The notes: generated by a model not told the origin, from the sequence alone. A stretch of 64,000 bases of DNA from Clostridium saccharobutylicum DSM 13864 (GCF_000473995.1 NC_022571.1:2216501-2280500), one strand, 5' to 3'. Shown: positions 19,114 to 28,341, numbered from the stretch's first letter. A program made the numbers and translations.

Positions 19114-19704
19114 TTACTCTGAATAGAATCCATTCTTATTAAATTTGTACCAATTATATATTTCTTCTTCAGTTTTTAATTCTAAACTTTTCATAATCTC
19201 ACGACTAAATTCTAATGTTGCTGTTCCATTTGCAGTTATAAAGTAATCTGTTCTTACACATTGTTGTTCAATATAATTATTTTTTCCAGTATAATTTGGA
19301 CAAGTGGAAATCATGTATTCCACAGAATTACCTGTATGCTCAATTTGATTTAAATATCCATTAAATGCTAAGAAGGTAGTTGCATCACATATCGTAGATA
19401 TAGGTTTATTATTTTCTTTAAACATATCAACAAGTTTTTTAACTGATTGATTTTCATATTTTTCTTTTTTCCAGCTTTCACCGCCACACAATATTAGCAT
19501 TTGAAAATTTTCAATATTCTTATTTAAAACTTCATCTATGCAATAAGTTGGATTTACATTTAGTCCTCCCATTGAAATAATAACTTCTTTATTAATTGCA
19601 ACAGTACTTATTTTATATTTATTTGTTTTCCTTATTTCCGCACCAATATATCCAATTTCCCAATCAGCATATTCATTTGATATAAATATTAAAATTTCTT
19701 TCAT
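19114..19704 (-). CDS. DJ-1/PfpI-family protein (class I glutamine amidotransferase-like)
   Basis: 196 residues. The opening KEILIFISNEYADWEIGYIG, the glycine turn LILCGGESW and the nucleophile elbow STICDATTFLAFNGYL (candidate catalytic cysteine) are DJ-1/PfpI features. Members include proteases, glyoxalases and stress chaperones; the substrate is not predictable here. Single gene, with no ribosome site stronger than a weak GGACAT before ATG 19704. Confidence 0.88.
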   Translation of the reverse strand: MKEILIFISNEYADWEIGYIGAEIRKTNKYKISTVAINKEVIISMGGLNVNPTYCIDEVLNKNIENFQMLILCGGESWKKEKYENQSVKKLVDMFKENNKPISTICDATTFLAFNGYLNQIEHTGNSVEYMISTCPNYTGKNNYIEQQCVRTDYFITANGTATLEFSREIMKSLELKTEEEIYNWYKFNKNGFYSE

Positions 19705-19826
19705 ATGTCCTCATCTAAATTACTATTAGTCTATTACTTCAAGGTTGTACATTATGTCATGTTGTATATAATAACTATTATAGCATTGTTTGACAAATAT
19801 AGCACATATTATACTTATTATTCATT

Positions 19827-19905
19827 AACCTTAATAAAGGCATATATAATATTGCCTTTATTAAGGTTAGTTACCACATAAGTTTAAGTTAAAAGTTGTT
19901 TATTT
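19827..19905. repeat. 16-bp perfect hairpin joined to a family A repeat arm
   Basis: AACCTTAATAAAGGCA (19827-19842) and its exact complement (19853-19868) form a hairpin; the adjoining 19861-19905 matches, in reverse, the left flank of the family A copy near 13823-13860 (ACTTATGTGGTNACTAACC plus ATAAATAAC). It lies upstream of the minus-strand DJ-1 gene, so it is not that gene's terminator. A lone family B end (AAAGCACATGAAATAAATAA) follows at about 20010. Confidence 0.55.
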
Positions 19906-20060
19906 ATAGCTTCTCACAAAAATAGTAATGTAATATTGTTGAAATAATATGTAATTATAGTGTAAAATTTACTAATGGAGATTAAAATGGAATAAGTTAA
20001 AGTGCAATAAAGCACATGAAATAAATAACAAATAAATATCCAATTTTAGAAGTAAATTTA

Positions 20061-20285
20061 TTTGTGGTTAATATTCCCACTAGAAATCGGAAATTTTTTT
20101 GTGTAGTAGGCCTTTGAAAATGAGTTGGTAAGGCTTCTTAGTTGTAGGTTGTCTCACTTTAGCTTGTCACATTGAAAATGGGAACATGCTAAAGTTAGCA
20201 CAACCTATAACTTAGAACCTTCAACGACATTTTCATAGTCCTACGTAACAAAAATATTTCTGATTTCGGTTATTTACCACACAAG
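20061..20285 (+). ncRNA. Long imperfect fold-back upstream of the retron operon
   Basis: From GAAATC (20083) to GATTTC (20267) the two halves are near-complementary along about 80 bases each: GAAAT-T-rich-TTTTTGT, GTAGG, TGAAAATG, GTTG, CTTAGTTGTAGGTTGT and ACTTTAGC pair with their complements, leaving an apical loop near CATTGAAAATGGGAAC. Outer arms TGTGGTTAAT/ATTTACCACA extend it and resemble family A repeat ends. It sits 47 bases before the operon's first ATG. It could be a structured leader, a second retron RNA, or a MITE-like element; no direct evidence of transcription. Confidence 0.5.
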
Positions 20286-20331
20286 TATGATTTATAGTTT
20301 GGATATCTATATCTAAAGGTGGTTTATTATT

Positions 20332-23300
20332 ATGTCAAATTTTAAAGAAAAGGGCTTTTTTAAATCAATTTGCTCTTTATCAAAAGCTAAAGAGCAAAAT
20401 GAAGAAAAAACTAAAGAAACAAAAACAAAAGTTGAGCAAAATGAACCAAGGAAGAATAATTTAGTGAAAAAGTGTAAAGTTAAAAAGAGAATATGGAAAA
20501 GGGATTGTGATCCAATAAGAAGTGTAATTTTATGGGGATATGATAATGAAGATAATCCAAGCTTTCTTATTCTTTATGGGGAGCATAAATTTAAGAACAC
20601 CGAAAATAATGCGGAAGTTATTGATAACACTTTTGATGATAATGGAGAAGGTATTAATAATATTCTTGAGGATGATGTTAAGTATACAAGCTATGCATTG
20701 TTTAAAGGAAAAGAAGGACATTTGCCAGCCTTTCAAACTGTAAAAATTATTAATGATACTTCATATTATAGCAGGCGAAATATGGATACTGCTCCTAGGA
20801 TGTATTATAAAACAGGTTTAAAATCTTATTGGAGAAGAGATGAAAATTATAGAGTAAAGGAATTTGTAAATTTAAATGTAGAAGATCAGATTGTGTTGCC
20901 TTATTTTACAGATGATTCTTATGAGGATTATGTAAAAATAATAGAAGAGAAAAATATTAGTTTTCAAGATTTTAAGTTAGTTAAGCATCCTAATGAAATT
21001 TTAAAGTTAAATGAAGAATGCTACAAATATTATGAAACTATTTGCGATATGGTAAGTAGTGAAAATCTTTATATAAGAAAGAAATCTTTAAATGAGCTGC
21101 TTGAAATGGAGATTCCTCAAAATATATTTGATTTGTTAATGAAGATAGGAAGTACCGAGCTTATAAGTGGGTTGTTTTTAGAGCTTGCAAAGAGAAAAAA
21201 TCCAATATTGATTAAAGAAGCAGCAAATATTTTAGAAGCCAATATAACTTGGGGTGCAGAAAGCTATGTAAAAGGTGTAAAAAGATGTGCTCATATATAC
21301 TGCACAGCTTTATGTGAAGAAGCAAGAATGGATAGAGCAAAACATATATATGAATCATTGCCATATATGGATTTACATCTTATTAAAATTAATGATAGGG
21401 ATATTCCAGAAGGAAAAATACTTGAAGGTGCAGCATATAGAAAATATGCAAATCAGGGATTACTTAGAGAATATCAGGGAACATATGATTATGGTGAGCG
21501 TAAATGGGTAGAGCATAGATGTTCTCAGCGTTATAAAATAAGTGATTATTGCGATGGAGTAATATTAAAATCTATTGAATTTAAAAATACAATACAGGAA
21601 TCAGAAGCTTATGGTCTTGCAGATGTTATTGGAAAAATAGCTTACTATTTAGATGCACCAAGACTTAATTATTATTTTAGAGGAAATGGGAAGACAAGAG
21701 AATTAAAATATTATAAAAGATATGTTAGAAAAATTATAGATTCATATGGAGAAAATGATTCAGAAAAATTTGTACAAGCCATGAAGGCACTTTTAACAAG
21801 TTATACTGAACATGATTATGTGTGTAAGTTTAAAGGAAATTTTCAATTTAATGAATTTTTAAAGAGTTATCTATATTATGATTTTAATGAAAAGCCTCCT
21901 GTTGGATGGGATAATTGGCGAGCTAGAAGTATATGGATGGAAAATGACCAGTTAATGAATCTTCAAGGGCGATATGAATTTAAGAAGGAAATTTGGGATA
22001 ATCATTTAAAAGATGTGTTGGAGATTGCAAGTAAATCAAAGATAAATCCAGTATTAAAAGCATGTTATTACATTTTGAAAGATTCTAAAAATACTCAAAA
22101 TTTTATAGATAATATGTCTTATAAAGAGCTTATCGGCTTAACAGAAGGATCTTATGAACCACTTGCAAATATGTTTAAAGATTTACTTCACAATAAATTA
22201 AATTCTGTTAATACTTTTAATTTTGAAATAATGATTGTATTAATGAGCAGTCCAAAAGAAGATATTCAAAATTTAGCTAAAGAATTTATGAATGAAACTA
22301 ATGGGGAATTTTCATCTCATGATTTAATAGATATAATGATGCTCAAGAATATAGATGTATGGACAGATTTATTTAAGGAAAGATTACTTGCTTTGGGAAA
22401 TAGAGAATATTGTGATTTTATACAATCTATTATAAACAATAGCAATAAATTTATAAGCACAAATATTGGCGTGTCTAAGGAAATTAAAGATGCATTTTCA
22501 CTTTCAGCAGGAAAAATTCAAGATATGTCTGAAGATGAAAGAGCAGATTTAATATCAAGGATGATTGTAGAGATTTTAAATACAGATAAAATGATAAATT
22601 GGATTGAAGAATTTATAGAAGAAGTGATTTTCTCAGCTTCTTATGAAGATTTAGAGAATTTACTTAAGAAAATTACAATAAAGCAAACAGATAAATTAAT
22701 TTCTCAAAAGGCTAAGCAAATTTTGAGTTTATTACAAGCAATACAAAATAAAAAGCTGCCATCAGATTCTGAAATCACAGGTATCTTAGAAAGCGGTACT
22801 TCTAAGATGATAAACATGTTATTTAATAATATTGAAGAAAATAGTAAAGAGTTATCTGAAAGATTTTCAACTTTACTTATCATGCTGGAATCTGATATAA
22901 CACTGCTTAACCAAAAAGCAGAAGAGATTTTTGAAAATATGGATGAAGAAAAGAGAAAGAAATTACATGGAATCATAATAGATTCACCTGTAAAGAAAGT
23001 TTATTCTTTTGGTCTTAGGAAATTAGATGAAATTTATAAAGATTTAATTCCTAAGGAATTTGTAATTCAGATGTTGGAACATACTTCAAGTGAGGTTAAA
23101 AGTTATATTTCGGATAAGACAAAAGATATATTAAACAATTTAGGAAATGGAGATAAAGAACTTTTTATGTATTATATGAGGACTTTATTATTCTTACCTA
23201 ATAAAGTATCTAAAAGTAAAGATAATCTTTATGAAGTTATTCCAAAGTTTGTGATAAAACATAAGGATAAGCTTGAAGAAGTTGAAAATATATTACTGGA

Positions 23301-23379
23301 TATTGGAAGCTCAAATATAATTTTGGATTTAGAACGTGCATTAACTACATTAGCTATTATAAGAAAGGAGGCTGTGTAA
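20332..23379 (+). CDS. Large helical-repeat (ARM/HEAT-like) protein, retron operon gene 1
   Basis: 1015 residues with no signal peptide or membrane helix. After a lysine-rich start, residues 45-190 form a mixed domain (KKRIWKRDCDPIRSVILWGY); from about 210 the protein is a long run of alpha-helical pairs (NEILKLNEECYKYYETICDM, YIRKKSLNELLEMEIPQNIF, LIKEAANILEANITWGAESY), typical of ARM/HEAT scaffolds. There are no catalytic motifs I can see. It heads a tight operon with a SWIM protein and a retron-type RT (1- and minus-4-base junctions); from memory this set defines type XIII retrons, where accessory proteins act as the effector or toxin side of an anti-phage system. Ribosome site AAAGGTGG precedes ATG 20332. 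Confidence 0.8.
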   Translation: MSNFKEKGFFKSICSLSKAKEQNEEKTKETKTKVEQNEPRKNNLVKKCKVKKRIWKRDCDPIRSVILWGYDNEDNPSFLILYGEHKFKNTENNAEVIDNTFDDNGEGINNILEDDVKYTSYALFKGKEGHLPAFQTVKIINDTSYYSRRNMDTAPRMYYKTGLKSYWRRDENYRVKEFVNLNVEDQIVLPYFTDDSYEDYVKIIEEKNISFQDFKLVKHPNEILKLNEECYKYYETICDMVSSENLYIRKKSLNELLEMEIPQNIFDLLMKIGSTELISGLFLELAKRKNPILIKEAANILEANITWGAESYVKGVKRCAHIYCTALCEEARMDRAKHIYESLPYMDLHLIKINDRDIPEGKILEGAAYRKYANQGLLREYQGTYDYGERKWVEHRCSQRYKISDYCDGVILKSIEFKNTIQESEAYGLADVIGKIAYYLDAPRLNYYFRGNGKTRELKYYKRYVRKIIDSYGENDSEKFVQAMKALLTSYTEHDYVCKFKGNFQFNEFLKSYLYYDFNEKPPVGWDNWRARSIWMENDQLMNLQGRYEFKKEIWDNHLKDVLEIASKSKINPVLKACYYILKDSKNTQNFIDNMSYKELIGLTEGSYEPLANMFKDLLHNKLNSVNTFNFEIMIVLMSSPKEDIQNLAKEFMNETNGEFSSHDLIDIMMLKNIDVWTDLFKERLLALGNREYCDFIQSIINNSNKFISTNIGVSKEIKDAFSLSAGKIQDMSEDERADLISRMIVEILNTDKMINWIEEFIEEVIFSASYEDLENLLKKITIKQTDKLISQKAKQILSLLQAIQNKKLPSDSEITGILESGTSKMINMLFNNIEENSKELSERFSTLLIMLESDITLLNQKAEEIFENMDEEKRKKLHGIIIDSPVKKVYSFGLRKLDEIYKDLIPKEFVIQMLEHTSSEVKSYISDKTKDILNNLGNGDKELFMYYMRTLLFLPNKVSKSKDNLYEVIPKFVIKHKDKLEEVENILLDIGSSNIILDLERALTTLAIIRKEAV

Positions 23380-23380
23380 T

Positions 23381-25189
23381 TTGAAAGTCGATTATAGTTA
23401 CGCAAGTCCATCAATGTGTTTAAGCCAAGGCACAGACACAGTTCTAGGATTAAGTCCAGATCTTTCGAGAGATGAAAAGGTATCTTTTTTGGGTAAATTA
23501 AAGCATCCTCTTATTTTTAGAGATGCAATGCTTATGCTTCGTGAAATTGTTGTTTCAGATACGAGCAATAAGAAAAAGGAAAGAGTAGAGTTTTTTGAAT
23601 GGCTTGATGGTGAAATTGAAAGACAAATTTTAAGACATGAAAAGTATCTGCCAGATGTAAGAGAAAAGTTAAATAAGGATATGAATGAATTACTAAATAA
23701 ATTAGATGAAAAAAGCATGGAAATATCTAAATTGGTTGATATTAAAAACAATTTAAAAAAAGAAATTGATAATCATGATATATGGAAGGATTATTATAAA
23801 CTTGAAAGAGATTTTTGGAAGTTTATAAGAGATAGGGATTATTCTCTTTGGTATGTATTAGATCCAGTAATCACAGTACATCCAGATCAGGTTTCTTTTG
23901 AAGCTTTTTCTTTAGATGAGTCTACTTATGGATGTTTATCAATTAATATGGAAGAATTTGAACTCCTTCAGAAACCAGTTTTAGGTACGACTAACATAGA
24001 TTTTTCTGCTAAATTGGCTAAGGAAATAGAGAGATTCCGTACTTATAATGATGTGAAATTATCTGTTAATCCAGAAGGCTTTACAGTGGATACAGGAGTA
24101 ATACCAGAGCATATGGAAAAGAAAATAGATTTGCCTGAAACTTGGATTAAAGGTTTTAACCAGGTTTCATCTGCAGCAAGTTTAGGTGGCATGGATATTG
24201 AATTATCACCAGTAGATATTTATGATATATGTGCATTTTTAAGAAGACATAAGGCACAAAAAAGTCCAAGATATATGAAGTGGATATTAGAGCCTGAAAA
24301 GCCAGTGAGAATAGTATTTGAACCATTTGGAAGTGAGATTACTCTAAAGGCTGTTTATAATGGAGAAAAATATAGAGAAGAAAAAATATGGGGAAGAAGA
24401 CGCTGGCTAGTTGTAGAAAAAATAATTCCTTTAGCAAAATCTTTTAAAGTGAGACTACTTGGTTTTGGAATGCCACAATTTATAATTGCAGACATGGGAA
24501 CAATGAAGATGACAATTGGTTTTTCATCATGGTCTTCAAACGACTGGGTTAAAGGTACTGCTTTTAATATTTTAGGTGGATTTATTGGTGACGGTAACTA
24601 TGATAAAGTTTATGAATTAATGAAAGAAAAACGCTGTTTATCAATGGAGAGTATTTATGATAATTTAAAAGATGATTTAAGGGCGGTAAGTAAATCAGGA
24701 ATAGGTATGCTCTTAAAACGTGGAGAAAGTTATTTTGATCCAATAAATGATACCATAAGGTTTAGAAAACTATGTAATACACCTATTCCTAAAGAATTAT
24801 ATGAAACAACTGAGATGGAATATAGTGTTAAAGATCATATGAAAGAGAGCATGGATAACTTCTCTGTGAGATTTACAAGCAGCAATGAATTTATTTTTAA
24901 ACATTGTTTTAAAATTCCAAATAGTAAATATAAAAGTTGGAAGTATCATGGTACAGAGGACTATAATAGAGAGCATGATTTAAGTGAAACAGAATTAATA
25001 ATAGATGAAGATGGCCAAATTTGTAAGGTGAAATGCAAATGTAGAGAGTTTAATAAAGGACCAAGAAATATTTCAGCACCTTGTGAACATATTCTTGCTT
25101 TATACTTGATTTCTTCAAAGTTCACAAGATTGAAATTAGAAGTGGATAAAGAATACAAAATAAATGATATTATGGAGAAAATATTATGA
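23381..25189 (+). CDS. SWIM zinc-finger protein (WHSWIM-like), retron operon gene 2
   Basis: 602 residues. A coiled-coil stretch lies at about residues 85-130 (REKLNKDMNELLNKLDEKSM) and a C-terminal SWIM finger of form CxCx(13)CxH uses C552, C554, C568 and H570 (KCKCREFNKGPRNISAPCEH). SWIM fingers bind DNA or protein. Start is TTG 23381: AGGAGG sits 9 bases upstream, overlapping the end of gene 1, and the next in-frame ATG would remove about ten residues. It overlaps the RT gene by 4 bases (ATGA), so the two are translationally coupled. Confidence 0.85.
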   Translation: MKVDYSYASPSMCLSQGTDTVLGLSPDLSRDEKVSFLGKLKHPLIFRDAMLMLREIVVSDTSNKKKERVEFFEWLDGEIERQILRHEKYLPDVREKLNKDMNELLNKLDEKSMEISKLVDIKNNLKKEIDNHDIWKDYYKLERDFWKFIRDRDYSLWYVLDPVITVHPDQVSFEAFSLDESTYGCLSINMEEFELLQKPVLGTTNIDFSAKLAKEIERFRTYNDVKLSVNPEGFTVDTGVIPEHMEKKIDLPETWIKGFNQVSSAASLGGMDIELSPVDIYDICAFLRRHKAQKSPRYMKWILEPEKPVRIVFEPFGSEITLKAVYNGEKYREEKIWGRRRWLVVEKIIPLAKSFKVRLLGFGMPQFIIADMGTMKMTIGFSSWSSNDWVKGTAFNILGGFIGDGNYDKVYELMKEKRCLSMESIYDNLKDDLRAVSKSGIGMLLKRGESYFDPINDTIRFRKLCNTPIPKELYETTEMEYSVKDHMKESMDNFSVRFTSSNEFIFKHCFKIPNSKYKSWKYHGTEDYNREHDLSETELIIDEDGQICKVKCKCREFNKGPRNISAPCEHILALYLISSKFTRLKLEVDKEYKINDIMEKIL

Positions 25190-26691
25190 TAGAGAGTCAG
25201 GAAAATTCAAAAAATAACAGACAAGAATATAGAAAACAAGTAGATGAATTAGGTAAAAAAGAATTTACATTAATAAAAATGCAGGAATATGGATTTTGGC
25301 CTAAAAACTTACCTACACCTTATGAAAAGCAGGAAAATGAAACAAAGGAACAATATTTAGAAAGAAAGAATTTAACAAAGGAATATGAAAAGATAATTAA
25401 GGCAATTACTGATTTATATGATGAAAAAGATGAAATAAATGCAAAACTTCGTGATCTTAATAAAAAATACAATGAAACTTGGGATTATGAAAAAATAAGA
25501 CAAGATGTATCTAAAGCTATTATGGAGGAATCCATAGCAAGACGTAAAGAGAGAAAAGAAAAAAGAGAACTTGAGAAAAAGCAGAAGAATGAAGCTTGGC
25601 AAAAAGAAAAAGCTGATAGAATTGTTTTTATTGGAAGAGGTTATTCAGGTTTATTATATGATAAGGAAAATAACGAAGAGAAGCTTTTAAATCAAGGTCT
25701 GCCTGTAATAAAAGATGATAAAGCTTTAGCAGATTTTCTTGGAATTGAATATAAAAAGTTAAGATTTTTAGTGTACCACAGGGATGTTGTTTTAGTTGAC
25801 CACTATAATAGATATACTATTCCTAAGAAAAAAGGGGGAGAGCGTAATATTGCAGCTCCAAAGTTAATACTAAAAAATGTCCAAAGAAAAATTTTAGAAG
25901 AGATTTTATCAAAGATTCAAGTATCGGATTATACTCATGGCTTTTTAAAAGGAAAATCAGTGGTTTCAGGAGCAAAATCTCATATTGCAGATAAAGCTTC
26001 TGGTGAAAATACTGCATTATTAATTAATATGGATCTTGAAGATTTCTTTCCAACTATAACCTTTGAAAGAGTAAGAGGAATGTTTAAAGCTTTTGGGTAT
26101 AGCGGTTATATCTCATCTTTACTTGCTATGTTATGTACTTATTGTGAACGAATGCCAATAGAAGTTAAGGGAAAAGTAAAATATGTTAAAACTTCAGATA
26201 AAATTCTACCTCAAGGATCACCAGCAAGTCCTATGATTACAAATATTATATGTGTAAAATTAGATAAAAGACTAAGTGGATTATCATCTAAATATAATTG
26301 TGTCTATACAAGATATGCAGATGATATGAGCTTTAGTTTTATGGAAGAAGGCAGTGCCTTAAATCTTGGAAAATTCATGGGGTTCATTTCAAAGATAGTA
26401 AATGAAGAAGGCTTTAATATAAATAAAAACAAGACGCGTTTTTTAAGGAAAAATAATAGACAATCCATAACAGGTGTTGTTATAAATAATGATGAAATTG
26501 GAGTTTCAAAGAAATGGATAAAAACACTAAGAGCTGCAATTTATAATGCTAACAAACTTAAAAACAGTGGAGAAAAAATATCACAAAAAACTATAAATGA
26601 AATAAGTGGTATGATCTCATGGATTAGAAGTGTAAATGAAAAAAGGTATGCAAATATTATTGAATCAGGCATGAATTTAATAAACACATAG
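25186..26691 (+). CDS. Retron-type reverse transcriptase
   Basis: 501 residues. An N-terminal charged coiled coil (about 1-145) precedes the polymerase: KKKGGERNIAAPK (215-226), catalytic Asp in NMDLEDFFPTITF (D283), QGSPASPMITNI (343-354), YADD (377-380) and NINKNKTRFLRKNNRQSITG (411-430). The ITG at 428-430 sits where retron RTs have VTG, and SVVSGAKSHI (258-267) sits where they have the NAxxH motif, which separates it from group II intron RTs; no maturase or endonuclease domain follows. Retron RTs copy a structured RNA into msDNA held as an RNA-DNA hybrid. The N-terminal extension of about 150 residues is longer than in short retron RTs. Confidence 0.93.
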   Translation: MIESQENSKNNRQEYRKQVDELGKKEFTLIKMQEYGFWPKNLPTPYEKQENETKEQYLERKNLTKEYEKIIKAITDLYDEKDEINAKLRDLNKKYNETWDYEKIRQDVSKAIMEESIARRKERKEKRELEKKQKNEAWQKEKADRIVFIGRGYSGLLYDKENNEEKLLNQGLPVIKDDKALADFLGIEYKKLRFLVYHRDVVLVDHYNRYTIPKKKGGERNIAAPKLILKNVQRKILEEILSKIQVSDYTHGFLKGKSVVSGAKSHIADKASGENTALLINMDLEDFFPTITFERVRGMFKAFGYSGYISSLLAMLCTYCERMPIEVKGKVKYVKTSDKILPQGSPASPMITNIICVKLDKRLSGLSSKYNCVYTRYADDMSFSFMEEGSALNLGKFMGFISKIVNEEGFNINKNKTRFLRKNNRQSITGVVINNDEIGVSKKWIKTLRAAIYNANKLKNSGEKISQKTINEISGMISWIRSVNEKRYANIIESGMNLINT

Positions 26692-26694
26692 TGG

Positions 26695-26762
26695 CTTAGA
26701 GTTATGTGATGACTTGCCGAAAGAATTCCCCTTATTTCGGTTAGTCACCACATAAGTTTAAA
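26695..26762. repeat. Family A palindromic repeat immediately after the RT gene
   Basis: AGAGTTATGTGATGACTTGC...CGAAA and TTTCGG...TTAGTCACCACATAAGTTTA are inverted arms around a 12-base loop, matching the copy at 13834-13910. It begins 4 bases after the RT stop and may terminate operon transcription or separate it from the structured RNA that follows. Confidence 0.75.
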
Positions 26763-26832
26763 TTATAATTTAAATTATATATTGAATAAATTTAACTAAT
26801 ATCGTATACTTAAGTAAATTAAAAATTGAATT

Positions 26833-27037
26833 TATAGATAGATTTCTTGGCCTTTATGCTGTGGTGTTGCGCCATGGTGGAGATTTGTCAAATACACATC
26901 ATTAGGTTGTGCGCAATTCGCTACGCTACCACTACTATGCACATTTAAAACCGAGCCTTCGGTTATGTGATAGTAGTGGTGCTACGCTGAAGTGTCCCAA
27001 CCAAATAGGAGAATAGTTAGCAAGAAATCTATCTTAT
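26833..27037 (+). ncRNA. Candidate retron msr-msd RNA
   Basis: GATAGATTTCTTG (26837-26849) is exactly complementary to CAAGAAATCTATC (27021-27033), the a1/a2 ends expected of a retron RNA. After a1 come about 55 bases with short stems (TGGTG-TTG-CGCCA, ATTT-GTC-AAAT), as in an msr. Then a long hairpin from GGTTG (26905) to CAACC (27002), with inner pairs CACTACTAT/ATAGTAGTG, CACAT/ATGTG and AACCGA-GCCT-TCGGTT, as in an msd. The G+C is clearly above the surrounding intergenic DNA. It lies 140 bases downstream of the RT; most retron RNAs lie upstream, so position is unusual. Strand is inferred from the operon. Confidence 0.65.
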
Positions 27038-27104
27038 ATACAAAAATCACTTTTTATTTTCTAGTATACAGTGTTTAAAAAATTTATTGATAGTTAAAAA
27101 AATA

Positions 27105-27168
27105 GTATCTATCCATTTTCAATGATAGTGCTATTATTTTTTTTGAGATTTTTTCTATGAGAATGACT
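27105..27168 (+). other. Hairpin with T run, relative of the 28342/31149 repeats
   Basis: AATAGTATCTATC...GATAGTGCTATTATTTTTTTT is a terminator-like hairpin followed by GAGATTTTTTCTATGAGAATG; layout and sequence resemble the paired repeats at 28342-28436 and 31149-31240. It may end transcription of the upstream RNA. Confidence 0.5.
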
Positions 27169-27278
27169 ATAAGTGATAGTCAAAATTTATGATTTGTCTA
27201 CGGGAACTTATACATAGTGATAATGTTAACATTTATATTAAGAATAATATACTTTGAATAAGTTGTTAGGAGGAGAAT

Positions 27279-28304
27279 ATGAGTAATATTATACATATAT
27301 GCTTTTCGCAATCAGCAGGGGGAAATTTAAAGCATGCTATTAAAAAGAAAAAATTATTTGAAGGAAAAAAGATTATAGTATTTCCTGATGATATTTCTAT
27401 TGGAAAAATAGGAAATGACATGAATTTAGATGAGAGATTAGAGTGGTGGGATATCATTAATAAAGAGGAGGCAACAATTCACTCGGAAGAAATTAATTAT
27501 CTCAAAAGATCTTACAAGAAATTTTATAAAGAAATTTCAAACATTAATGATGCAGACATAATTTATTTATGGTATGGCGAATGTAGTAATGATATGTGTG
27601 GAATGATGAATACGTTAGAGCTATTAAAAGATAAAATAGATAATATTTATTTTGTAAATGTATCAGAGAAGATTTATGCAAATGACAACATTATATATGC
27701 ATATAAGTCAGTATCAGAAATTATTACTGAGAAGTTAAAAGAATTTATCCCAATAAAAAGGAAAATTGGGCATCAAGAATACCATGATTTAGTTAGCCAA
27801 TGGAATTTATTAAAAAAGGATAACTCAATACTTCGTATTTTTAAGGATGGCAAGGTGCAAAGCTTAAGTGAAGATTATTTTGATATATGCATATTAAAAC
27901 ATACAGAAAATGAATTTAGAAAGAGTGCAAGAACTGTTGGAAGAGTAATAGCATATAGTGAAATGAAAATTTCTGATGAGTACATCTTCTGGCGCATAGG
28001 AGAACTTACTAAATCGGGAATGTTAGAATACAAGGGGAAATTTGGGATTATGAGGGAGATGGAAATTAAAATCACACAAAAAGGAATTGAATATATGAGT
28101 ACTGATCCAGAAGCAATATCCTTTTGGAAAAATAGAGAAACTGAAGAGCAATTTGAAAGAGAAAAAATAAATGAAGCTAAAAAACAGGGAAGAATGGAAG
28201 AAAAAATAGATATAGCTAAAAAGCTTATGGATATTTTAGATGTAGAAGTTATAGCAGAAAAAACAGGATTAACTGCAATGCAGGTTAAAAATTTAATAAA
28301 TTAA
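27279..28304 (+). CDS. DUF1835/DUF3658 protein with an Rpn-like C-terminal tail
   Basis: 341 residues. Residues 1-150 match DUF1835 (IHICFSQSAGGNLKHAIKK, KKIIVFPDDISIGKIGNDM, DADIIYLWYGECSNDMCGMM); residues 175-275 match DUF3658 (GKVQSLSEDYFDICILKH, GRVIAYSEMKISDEYIFWRI). The last 50 residues are charged helix plus helix-turn-helix-like end (RMEEKIDIAKKLMDILDVEV, AEKTGLTAMQVKNLIN), the kind of tail seen on Rpn/PD-(D/E)XK transposase-like proteins. The function of DUF1835 is unknown. Ribosome site AGGAGG precedes ATG 27279. Single gene beside the retron; a link to it is not shown. Confidence 0.8.
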   Translation: MSNIIHICFSQSAGGNLKHAIKKKKLFEGKKIIVFPDDISIGKIGNDMNLDERLEWWDIINKEEATIHSEEINYLKRSYKKFYKEISNINDADIIYLWYGECSNDMCGMMNTLELLKDKIDNIYFVNVSEKIYANDNIIYAYKSVSEIITEKLKEFIPIKRKIGHQEYHDLVSQWNLLKKDNSILRIFKDGKVQSLSEDYFDICILKHTENEFRKSARTVGRVIAYSEMKISDEYIFWRIGELTKSGMLEYKGKFGIMREMEIKITQKGIEYMSTDPEAISFWKNRETEEQFEREKINEAKKQGRMEEKIDIAKKLMDILDVEVIAEKTGLTAMQVKNLIN

Positions 28305-28341
28305 AGTAGCACTTAAGCAATTTTTACCATTATAATTTCAA

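Noticed and set aside
25186..26691. RT as a group II intron maturase or diversity-generating-retroelement RT
   Set aside because: No maturase/endonuclease domain, no intron RNA domains, no variable/template repeats; partner genes and the ITG motif favour a retron.
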